A stretch of 27,997 bases of DNA from positions 1-27,997 of IMG/VR virus record IMGVR_UViG_3300047548_001437. The stretch is one strand, 5' to 3'. Made by a program: the position numbers and the translations under genes. How positions within the stretch are numbered: the stretch's first letter is position 1; the number at the start of each line of letters is the position of its first letter. The notes under the pieces were generated by a model. The model ran no database searches. It was given only the letters and a program-made list of their open reading frames with translations, and had not been told where the DNA came from. This DNA comes from a virus. Shown here piece by piece: positions 21,164 to 27,997 of this stretch.

Positions 21164-21590
21164 TTTAAAGAACACTCCTGTAAATACTCAACTTGGAGAA
21201 TACGTTAAAAAGAACGTAATCGAACCCGTTGGAGTTTGTGATTATTCAGGGTTTTTCTTTAGCAGGTCTGATCTAGTTAAGCAACGTGAATGGCGAGGGA
21301 ATCAATTAGTCTGGACAGGAGCAATAGTTGGGCGACCTTTTGTTGATGAGCCAAATGAGCAGAATAGGCCACCGCAAATAAAAGGTGATCCGAAAGCCGT
21401 ACAAAATCCTCGCCCCTTTGGGATAGAGACACCTCAAGGTCCTGAGGCAATTGGTAATAGTTCGCCGTTAATACTACAAGATGTAAGTTTTACTACCGAA
21501 GAAGCTGTACCGAATTTACCTGATTTTGCCGGAGAAGATGTTAGCGGCATAAGTGCTTATGCACGTTTGAAACTGCTGGAGAATATTTAA
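21153..21590 (+). CDS. Hypothetical structural protein of the neck region
   Basis: 145 residues, overlapping the adaptor by 11 bases with GGAGG upstream. It contains GVCDYSGFFFSRSDLVKQRE, WRGNQLVWTGAIVGRPFVDE and a Pro-rich segment (NEQNRPPQIKGDPKAVQNPR). I associate CDYSGFxxxRSDLxxQ and the WRGxxLxWTG block with an uncharacterised phage family usually placed near adaptor and fibre genes. The end (EDVSGISAYARLKLLENI) is helical. No catalytic residues are evident. Confidence 0.55.
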   Translation: MATSLKNTPVNTQLGEYVKKNVIEPVGVCDYSGFFFSRSDLVKQREWRGNQLVWTGAIVGRPFVDEPNEQNRPPQIKGDPKAVQNPRPFGIETPQGPEAIGNSSPLILQDVSFTTEEAVPNLPDFAGEDVSGISAYARLKLLENI

Positions 21591-24220
21591 TGGCCGACAA
21601 TTTTAATCCTGGGTTTGACAGAGAAAAAAAAGCTTTTATAGATTTAGCTAATAGAGGTGAAGGACTCGCTCCAATTAACTATTTATTTGCCGATGAAGCT
21701 AATTTTGAAAGTGTACTGGCTTCTTATGTAACAGGAGGAATGTTTGATGTTAATATGCTCTACGCTACTGCTATCGAAGCAGTAAATATTATTACTACAG
21801 AAATAACAGCTGATACAGCTTATATTGATACAATTTATGTCAATAAAATTGAAATAAAAAAAGCTTATGTTGATTATCTATACGCTGATCATGTCATGAT
21901 TTACGATGATTTAACAGTAGGAGAAAAGGACAGCAGAGCTGAAGCAAACTTTTTTACTAAGAATTTTAATGTAGATAGTAATAAAGTTCTTATAGAGAGT
22001 CAGGATGTTACCATAAATAGTCAGGATGTTAAAATAAATAGTCAGGATGTTAAAATAAATAGTCAGGATGTTAAAATAAAAGGAAATGATATTAAGTTTT
22101 CTTATGATTTTGAATTAGATACAGGAGGGTTTACCATTGGAGGAATGGAAGCTAAAGACTGGTTTCCTTATATAACAATGGGAGCTGTAAGCGTTTCTAC
22201 GTATGGTGCAATTATCAGTAGTGTTGCTACTACTAAAATGACATTTAATTCGCTATTTTTTGCTATTAATGATCTCGAAGCTTCATTACCATCAACAGGA
22301 GTAGTAAGTATATATAGTGGTGGTGATATATTTGTATCTGCTCCTAACACCATAATTGGTGCGCCATCAGTGGGAAAACCCCCTCTTACTTTAGGTCTTA
22401 ATGCTAATAAGAGTATCACAGCAATTTCTACAACGATAAATACTAGGAGTTCAGCACTTACTGATATATCTTCAAGTGATATTATATATATAACCGCTAC
22501 TAATGTGTTAAAGGCTACTGCGTTATATACAACTATTACCGGTACTACAGTATTAAATCTATTGTCAGATGGAGATATAAACATAGGAAATACTGTGACA
22601 GCAAGAATAACAGCTAGAGCAGCAGAAATATCTATCACTGGTACTACGGTATTAACTTTACTTTCAGATCAATATATAAATATTCAGTCTCGAAATATAT
22701 TAAAAGCTCAAGGAGTAACAACGACTATCACTGGTACTACGCTATTGGAACTGTTATCAACGGCAGAGATAAAAGCTACAGCAGCAGAAACGAATATTAC
22801 CGGTACTACAGTATTAAATCTATTGTCAGGTGGAGATATAAACATAGGAAATACTGTGACAGCAAGAATAACAGCTAGAGCAGCAGAAATATCTATCACT
22901 GGTACTACGGTATTAACTTTACTTTCAGATCAATATATAAATATTCAGTCTCGAAATATATTAAAAGCTCAAGGAGTAACAACGACTATCACTGGTACTA
23001 CGCTATTGGAACTGTTATCAACGGCAGAGATAAAAGCTACAGCAGCAGAAACGAATATTACCGGTACTACAGTATTAAATCTATTGTCAGGTGGAGATAT
23101 AAACATAGGAAATACTGTGACAGCAAAACTAACAGCTAGAGCAGCAGCGACGACTATCACTGGTACTGAAGTATTACATCTATTGTCAGATGTAGAAATA
23201 GATATAGTATCTAGTAAAATCTTATCAGTTAGATCAACAGAGTTCATACAAATATCCTCAGCAGAAGAAATAAGTATTGCTGGTAACTCATTATTAAAAG
23301 CTACAGCAGAAGAGACAACTATCACTGGTACTACACTATTGGAACTGTTATCAACGGCAGAGATAAAAGTTACCGGAAGGGAGGTAAATATTATCGGTAT
23401 TGATTTATTATCTCTATTATCACAGAAGAGTATAAGCATACTTTCCCAAGGAGAAATTAAGACTACGGCACCAGAGATATATATTACTGGTAAAGAGGTC
23501 TTAATTACTGGTGATGAGTTATTAACCCTGGTTTCAGACAAACACATAATAATTAGAACAGCATCAGAGCTATCTATTTTGGGTAATGAGTTGATAAATA
23601 TGTCCTCAGATATAAGTATAAACATAACATCTGAGGATGTGTTAACAGCTAGAGCAGCAGACACGAGTATCACTGGTACTAAGGTATTGAATCTACTATC
23701 GCCTCTAGATATAAACATAGGTTCTCCTGAGACAGAAATACTAACAGCTAGAGCACTAGAAACGAGTATTACCGGTACTACGCTATTAAGCCTGACCTCA
23801 AAGGAAAAGATAAATATAGAAAGTATCGATGAAATTGAAATTACAGGAACAAAACTTACCGCAGCTAGCGAAAGAATGGATCTAAAGGCACTTAAAATTA
23901 ATATTGAGGCTGTTGAAGAAGCTAAGATGCAGGCAGAAAAAGTTAATATTAATGGTTTCACAGAAATTAATATGGACGCAGGTAAGGTTAGTATAAGTGC
24001 TGTGCAGAATATCACTATTGAGTCTATAGAGGGTAGAATATCTTTAATCTCTCCAGGCACTTTAGTTCCTAGCATCGAATTCATGGAAGGAGATGGAGAT
24101 TTAGATTGTGCTGTCGGGCCGGTGGTAGGAATTATTACTTTTGAATTACCTAATATGGTACAGTGTATAGAGGGCGTTTTAAAAACGGTTGATATTACAG
24201 TTATTTGTTTTGTGGAATAG
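21590..24220 (+). CDS. Long beta-helical fibre or spike protein with internal repeats
   Basis: 876 residues, starting at a TAATG overlap. Residues 1-110 are an alternating hydrophobic region with YATAIEAVNIITTEITADTA and IDTIYVNKIEIKKAYVDYLY, likely the attachment part. Residues about 137-165 hold four NSQDVKI heptads. From about 290 to 850 almost every 20-25 residues carries a TSITGTTVLNLLS-like segment followed by an INIxS strand, typical of a (probably trimeric) beta-helix like tail spikes and needle proteins. The last 50 residues (SIEFMEGDGDLDCAVGPVVG to VICFVE) are a different tip domain with two cysteines. It should project from the virion and contact the host surface. Two stretches of recent DNA duplication show that its length changes. 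Confidence 0.75.
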   Translation: MADNFNPGFDREKKAFIDLANRGEGLAPINYLFADEANFESVLASYVTGGMFDVNMLYATAIEAVNIITTEITADTAYIDTIYVNKIEIKKAYVDYLYADHVMIYDDLTVGEKDSRAEANFFTKNFNVDSNKVLIESQDVTINSQDVKINSQDVKINSQDVKIKGNDIKFSYDFELDTGGFTIGGMEAKDWFPYITMGAVSVSTYGAIISSVATTKMTFNSLFFAINDLEASLPSTGVVSIYSGGDIFVSAPNTIIGAPSVGKPPLTLGLNANKSITAISTTINTRSSALTDISSSDIIYITATNVLKATALYTTITGTTVLNLLSDGDINIGNTVTARITARAAEISITGTTVLTLLSDQYINIQSRNILKAQGVTTTITGTTLLELLSTAEIKATAAETNITGTTVLNLLSGGDINIGNTVTARITARAAEISITGTTVLTLLSDQYINIQSRNILKAQGVTTTITGTTLLELLSTAEIKATAAETNITGTTVLNLLSGGDINIGNTVTAKLTARAAATTITGTEVLHLLSDVEIDIVSSKILSVRSTEFIQISSAEEISIAGNSLLKATAEETTITGTTLLELLSTAEIKVTGREVNIIGIDLLSLLSQKSISILSQGEIKTTAPEIYITGKEVLITGDELLTLVSDKHIIIRTASELSILGNELINMSSDISINITSEDVLTARAADTSITGTKVLNLLSPLDINIGSPETEILTARALETSITGTTLLSLTSKEKINIESIDEIEITGTKLTAASERMDLKALKINIEAVEEAKMQAEKVNINGFTEINMDAGKVSISAVQNITIESIEGRISLISPGTLVPSIEFMEGDGDLDCAVGPVVGIITFELPNMVQCIEGVLKTVDITVICFVE
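21998..22081 (+). repeat. Four 21-bp tandem repeats in the fibre gene
   Basis: Units begin at 21998, 22019, 22040 and 22061, each AGTCAGGATGTTA followed by AAATAAAT or a near variant. Each unit adds exactly seven residues (SQDVKIN), so slippage keeps the frame. Confidence 0.85.
22535..23126 (+). repeat. 261-bp tandem duplication in the fibre gene (2.3 copies)
   Basis: Copies start at 22535, 22796 and 23057. By eye copies one and two differ at a single base (AGATGG versus AGGTGG), and the third matches for about 70 bases before diverging. Each copy is 87 codons and leaves the frame open. Shorter, more diverged relatives continue downstream (for example near 23323). Confidence 0.9.
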
Positions 24221-24230
24221 TTGTTATCCT

Positions 24231-25325
24231 ATGAAAACAATACGTATCTTATCTTTAGATGGTGGTGGTATTAGAGGATTGTTTAGTGCTACATTTTTAG
24301 AAAGATTTTGCAATGATGCTGGAATTGATGGTAGTAAATTATGGGACTATTTTGATATTATTTGCGGAACAAGTATTGGTGGTATTGGGGCTATAGCTTA
24401 CGCATATGGTTTATCGCCTACTAAATTCATTAAATTATTAAAAGATAATGCCGAAGATATTTTCACAATTAGATCAGCAATTTATCCAATCAAAACTCTT
24501 GGGCCTGCAGGACCTGCTACTTTAGGGATTGTACTAGCAGCTCCGCTATATGATCCTTATATTTACGATTCAGGACCTCTGCGAAAGGTGATAAGTTCTA
24601 TTGTAGGAGATACTAAAATGTTTCAATTGAAAACTAATACTTTAGTGACAGCTGTAGGGTTTCAAGGAGGAACCAAAAGTGATGATCTTGTTTTTCCTTA
24701 TGATGATCTTACAAATAGCCAATATTACCAATTTTCTAATGTCTCAATTCCTAGTTTTACTAGTGGACAAAATTGTAAATGTGTTGATATTGGTGTTGCT
24801 ACAGCTGCGGCACCGGTATTTTTCTCTCCGACTACTATTCCAGGATTACCTTCCAATCCTGATACCCCTACCTATTTTATTGACGGCGGTTTATATCAAA
24901 ATAATCCAACCGCCCTTGGTTATGCATTTTCTAATATGTTATTCCCTGGAGATTTTAAAGTTTGTATTCTTTCAGTCGGTACAGGTTATTCTATGCCTGA
25001 TGTCGAAGTAAGTACATCGTCAGATAATTTAAAAGTAGCTCCTAATAATGGATTAAGTTTACTTGGCAATTGTACGGATTTAACCTTAAATGGGGCAACA
25101 GATGCAGTAGAGCGTCAATTTCAAATCATGTCTCTATATAAAGGTGCAACAAATAATTTATTTTACTATAGATTCCAGCGTTTGCTTAAGGATAAAGAAT
25201 TAAGTAAAGTCGATAATCCTACCCCAGAAGCTATAACATATTTACAATCTCAGGCAAACCTTCAATATGCCCAAGATGCCATAAAAATACAGGCTTTTAT
25301 TCAAAAGTGTAATTTTTCAAATTAG
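24231..25325 (+). CDS. Patatin-like phospholipase
   Basis: 364 residues from ATG 24231; an in-frame ATG at 24189 lies in the fibre gene. The catalytic pieces are intact: oxyanion-hole motif DGGGIRG (10-16), nucleophile elbow GTSIG with Ser48 (46-50), and the Asp of FIDGGLYQNNP (Asp218). WDYFDIICGTSIGG is a textbook patatin block. No signal peptide is seen. Patatins hydrolyse phospholipid acyl esters; Rickettsia secrete patatins (Pat1, Pat2) for entry and escape, and CBASS defence uses patatin effectors (CapV). Here the gene lies between two fibre genes and only 10 bases past the first, so it is probably expressed with them. It could be a virion lipase, a secreted host effector, or both. The family is certain, the role is not. 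Confidence 0.92.
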   Translation: MKTIRILSLDGGGIRGLFSATFLERFCNDAGIDGSKLWDYFDIICGTSIGGIGAIAYAYGLSPTKFIKLLKDNAEDIFTIRSAIYPIKTLGPAGPATLGIVLAAPLYDPYIYDSGPLRKVISSIVGDTKMFQLKTNTLVTAVGFQGGTKSDDLVFPYDDLTNSQYYQFSNVSIPSFTSGQNCKCVDIGVATAAAPVFFSPTTIPGLPSNPDTPTYFIDGGLYQNNPTALGYAFSNMLFPGDFKVCILSVGTGYSMPDVEVSTSSDNLKVAPNNGLSLLGNCTDLTLNGATDAVERQFQIMSLYKGATNNLFYYRFQRLLKDKELSKVDNPTPEAITYLQSQANLQYAQDAIKIQAFIQKCNFSN

Positions 25326-25348
25326 CTTAAGTTTTAGATATTATCTGC

Positions 25349-25410
25349 ATTGTTTAAAACAATTTCAAATTATACGATTTTTCAGAGATGAAAATACTTT
25401 GTGTTATAAT
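25349..25410 (+). promoter_or_regulatory. Promoter region of the last fibre genes
   Basis: ATTGTTT-A-AAACAAT (25349-25363) is a perfect 7-bp inverted repeat, and TGTTATAAT (25402-25410) an extended -10 box, identical to the one before the large terminase. No T-run follows the inverted repeat, so it is read as an operator, not a terminator. Transcription would start near 25417, just before ATG 25430. Confidence 0.45.
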
Positions 25411-25429
25411 AAAAGAAAAAGAGAAAACT

Positions 25430-25879
25430 ATGTCAGATTTATCAAATATTACTCAGTTTAGCGGCATTACTATTACTAGCGATCAAACTAAAGGCTCTAA
25501 CAATCCTAACGCTACTTTTACAGTTGCAAATCTTACTCAAACTCAAATTAATAATCTTCAAAATGTTACTAAGTACCAAATAAATGGCACAGGTGATTTT
25601 TATACAGTAAAGCCTGGAACTATGGTTTTTAATATTACTTCTAATGTCTTTCAAATCTTTATTAATGGACAGTGGCAAAATCTATTTTCGGTAAATACAA
25701 CTGCTAAGGGATCCGGTCTTACTAACGGAGCACCTCTTGTGTATCCATCAGGTACAGCAGCAAGTGTTGAGGGAAACGATAAGGGTAACGAGGTGGCAGG
25801 ATTTACTTATTATGAAACAGATAATAATACTCTAAAATATTACAATGGTACTGCCTGGAAAACAGTTAGTACAGTTTGA
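25430..25879 (+). CDS. Short fibre protein
   Basis: 149 residues from ATG 25430; AGAAAAAGAGAAAA serves as a weak ribosome site. The start SNITQFSGITITSDQTKG, the middle VKPGTMVFNITSNVFQIFIN and GQWQNLF parallel the opening of the next protein. The end (GNEVAGFTYYETDNNTLKYY then NGTAWKTVSTV) is a common fibre closing motif. There is no enzymatic motif. It is probably a short tail-fibre or base protein sharing an anchor with the following gene. Confidence 0.6.
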   Translation: MSDLSNITQFSGITITSDQTKGSNNPNATFTVANLTQTQINNLQNVTKYQINGTGDFYTVKPGTMVFNITSNVFQIFINGQWQNLFSVNTTAKGSGLTNGAPLVYPSGTAASVEGNDKGNEVAGFTYYETDNNTLKYYNGTAWKTVSTV

Positions 25880-25919
25880 TGTTTGATGTAAATGTTGAAA
25901 CAAATCATTAAATATTATC

Positions 25920-27997
25920 ATGCCAATAGATAAAGGAACAACATTACCAATTACCCAGTTAAGTGGATTACAGATTAATTATAAGGATTCTAACAGTTGT
26001 TTTAATCTTCCTATTCTTACAAATGCTGAAAGAAATGCTTTAATTAATACTAATGATCCAAATAATCCTATTAAAAATGGAACGATGATATTTAACAGTG
26101 ATGATAATCTTGTTCAATATTATCAAATCAAAGATGGAAAGGGAACATGGATATCCGTAGCGAAAGGAGCCGGTACAGGTGATGTAGTAGGACCTAACTC
26201 TTCTAATACTGGCAATCTTGCTTCTTTTAGCAATGATAGTGGAAAAGAAATACAGGATAGTGGAATAAAGGTTGTACAAAAAGTAGATGCTGCTTCAATC
26301 CTTACTGATACTCCGTTATATGAACTTAGCAATTTAAAAATACTACACTTTGGCAATATAGATGTACCTGGGAGTATTGATACTGCTACTATAATGATGG
26401 ACGGATTTACTCCTATTACTTTTCAAACTCAAAAATTATCTCCTGCAGAAGAAATAATCTGTTCTGTATTTAATGGTGAACTAGGTGCTGGTTCATCTTC
26501 CCCATCTGCTATTCTTGAAATTAATTCAACTGTTGGAGCATTTCTAAATGCTCGTCTGAATATTGCTCAAAGAGATGCTTTAGTTAGTCCGCAAGATGGT
26601 ATGTTAATATTCAATACTGAAAGCAAAACTCTTGAATCCCGACAAAATGGAGAGTGGATAACTTTGGGAACGGGTAATGGAGATGGAACAGTTACAGCAG
26701 TTGGTTTAATCAATAACGATAGTAACTTAACCATCACTGGTAGTCCTGTTACTGAAGCAGGAGATATTGAGGTTAATTTAAATAATCAAGTAACTATTGA
26801 AACCATTACTTTAAATAATACAAACAATCATGGTTATACATTAAGCTCTCCAGCTAGTTTAGCACAGAACCTTACATTAACATTACCGGATAATTCTGGC
26901 ACAGCAGGACAAATACTCTCTACCGACGGACAAGGTAATACTAGCTGGGTTAATGATATTGCTGGGGGCACTGTTACTTCTGTCGGTCTAACAAACACTG
27001 ATAGTAACTTAACTATCACTGGTGGTCCTGTTACTACCTCAGGGAATATTGCAGTTAATTTAAAACCGCAATTAGCTATAAAAAGCGTTACTTTAAATAA
27101 TACTAATAATTATGGTTATACATTAAGCTCTCCCAATGGTCTTGATAGTAATTTAAATTTTACACTTCCAACTAGTTCTGGAATTAAAGGTCAGATACTT
27201 TCTACTGACGGACAAGGTAATACTAGTTGGGTTGCTGATATAGCTGGCGGTACTGTTACTTCTGTCGGTCTAACAAACACTGATAGTAACCTGACCATCA
27301 CTGGTAGTCCTGTTACACAAGCTGGGAATATCGAAGTTGATCTAAAATCACAAATAGTCTTAAAGACTATTACTTTAAATAACTTAAATAATTATGGTTA
27401 TACATTAGCTTCACCAGCGGGATTAAATAGTAACAAAAGCTTTGTATTACCTTCTACTAGTGGAATATCAGGACAGATACTTTCTACCGACGGACAAGGT
27501 AATACTAACTGGGTTGATGATATTGCTGGCGGTACTGTTACTTCTGTCGGTCTAACAAACACTGATAGTAACTTAACTATCACTGGTGGTCCTGTTACTA
27601 CCTCAGGGAATATTGCAGTTAATTTGAATCCAATACTTAACGGAATAACTTCAGTTAATTTAGCTAATAGCGGTAAAGCTATTAGTTTAAGTGCTCCGTT
27701 AGGATTAAGTAACAACCTAACTTTTGTATTACCCGGTACTAACGGAACGGCTGGACAAATACTCTCTACTGACGGAAAGGGTAATACTAGCTGGGTTAAT
27801 GATATCGCTGGTGGTACTGTTACTTCTGTCGGTCTAACAAACACCGATAGTAACTTAACCATCACTGGTGGTCCTGTTACACAAGCTGGGAATATCGAAG
27901 TTGATCTAAAATCACAAATAGTCTTAAAGACTATTACTTTAAATAACTTAAATAATTATGGTTATACATTAGCTTCACCAGCGGGATTAAATAGTAA
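25920..27997 (+). CDS. Long repetitive tail fibre, 3' end outside window
   Basis: Open for 692 codons from ATG 25920 to the window edge without a stop. The anchor (LPITQLSGLQINYKDSNSCF, IKNGTMIFNSDDNLVQYY, GKGTWISVAKGAG) matches the previous protein. A second unit follows (ALVSPQDGMLIFNTESKTLE, SRQNGEWITLG). From 26691 on, 94-residue repeats alternate GTVTSVGLTNTDSNLTITGG, a PVTTSGNIAVNL or PVTQAGNIEVDL segment, TLNNTNNYGYTLSSP and GQILSTDGQGNTSWV. This is typical of long phage fibres that bind surface receptors. There is no clear ribosome site before the ATG. Confidence 0.72.
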   Translation, partial: MPIDKGTTLPITQLSGLQINYKDSNSCFNLPILTNAERNALINTNDPNNPIKNGTMIFNSDDNLVQYYQIKDGKGTWISVAKGAGTGDVVGPNSSNTGNLASFSNDSGKEIQDSGIKVVQKVDAASILTDTPLYELSNLKILHFGNIDVPGSIDTATIMMDGFTPITFQTQKLSPAEEIICSVFNGELGAGSSSPSAILEINSTVGAFLNARLNIAQRDALVSPQDGMLIFNTESKTLESRQNGEWITLGTGNGDGTVTAVGLINNDSNLTITGSPVTEAGDIEVNLNNQVTIETITLNNTNNHGYTLSSPASLAQNLTLTLPDNSGTAGQILSTDGQGNTSWVNDIAGGTVTSVGLTNTDSNLTITGGPVTTSGNIAVNLKPQLAIKSVTLNNTNNYGYTLSSPNGLDSNLNFTLPTSSGIKGQILSTDGQGNTSWVADIAGGTVTSVGLTNTDSNLTITGSPVTQAGNIEVDLKSQIVLKTITLNNLNNYGYTLASPAGLNSNKSFVLPSTSGISGQILSTDGQGNTNWVDDIAGGTVTSVGLTNTDSNLTITGGPVTTSGNIAVNLNPILNGITSVNLANSGKAISLSAPLGLSNNLTFVLPGTNGTAGQILSTDGKGNTSWVNDIAGGTVTSVGLTNTDSNLTITGGPVTQAGNIEVDLKSQIVLKTITLNNLNNYGYTLASPAGLNS
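26691..27997 (+). repeat. 282-bp tandem repeats in the terminal fibre gene
   Basis: The segment GTTACTTCTGTCGGTC or its variant starts at 26691, 26973, 27255, 27537 and 27819, an exact 282-bp period (94 codons). Copies two and four share one variable block and copies three and five another: 27301 onward is almost identical to 27865 onward, 564 bases apart. The array therefore grew by duplication of a two-unit block. It continues past the window. Confidence 0.9.

Noticed and set aside
22969-24084. A 371-codon open frame on the minus strand inside the fibre gene, rich in Val, Ser and Ile
   Set aside because: It is the antisense of a repetitive beta-helix gene; repeats without stops in one frame keep the opposite frame open. 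There is no ribosome site, and similar shadows occur over the other repetitive fibre gene (27398-27865).
26691-27997. Repeat array considered as a CRISPR
   Set aside because: The 282-bp units are fully coding and in frame with no short direct repeats separated by unique spacers.

Overview
The window is AT-rich and tightly packed with short genes, most overlapping or separated by a few bases. It carries one arm of a tailed-phage genome with a head module of podovirus-like or Mu-gpT-like type. The host is probably an obligately intracellular alphaproteobacterium of the Rickettsiales (Rickettsia- or Megaira-like). That host call is an inference from base composition, a Rickettsia-type porin with signal peptide, a patatin phospholipase and the style of the toxin-antitoxin pairs; no rRNA, tRNA or core chromosomal gene is present to confirm it. 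A ParA plus ribbon-helix-helix partition pair preceded by repeats suggests the element can live as an extrachromosomal phage-plasmid. No integrase or attachment site was seen.

Layout. 1-2754: end of a replication block (a possible DnaA-N-like protein, an SSB-like protein, small unknowns) and the small terminase. 2755-3710: partition module. 3723-7169: a tight run of accessory genes, including a possible Tad2/DUF2829-like protein, a lone WGR domain, a small membrane protein, a MazEF-type toxin-antitoxin pair with clear promoter and operator, a pentapeptide-repeat protein and several unknowns. 7481-8755, minus strand: an outer-membrane porin with its own ribosome site and terminator, inserted between the two terminase genes. 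8900-14657: large terminase, portal, two small proteins, a GroES-like co-chaperonin and a scaffold-like protein. 14647-16209: an unknown and a fibre-like protein. 16285-17029: a DinJ/YafQ-type toxin-antitoxin pair and a 48-residue membrane peptide inside the head operon. 17284-21590: decoration-like protein, a 40-residue peptide that copies the N-terminus of the major capsid protein, the major capsid protein, and head-tail joining proteins, one with an inserted discoidin-like domain. 21590 to the end: a long beta-helical fibre with internal duplications, a patatin-like phospholipase, and two related fibre proteins, the second running off the window.

How the genes fit together. Terminase and portal package DNA into a shell built by scaffold, co-chaperonin and capsid protein. 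The adaptor and following proteins close the head, and the fibres bind the host surface. The patatin may act on host membrane lipid. The partition pair and two toxin-antitoxin pairs would stabilise an extrachromosomal prophage. The porin, Tad2-like, WGR and pentapeptide genes look like cargo. Lysis genes, a tape measure and lysogeny regulators were not recognised and may lie outside.

Most striking points: the capsid N-terminus mimic at 18105-18227, the partition module with its paired 30-bp repeats, the patatin in the fibre operon, the porin between the terminase genes, and the recently duplicated fibre repeats.
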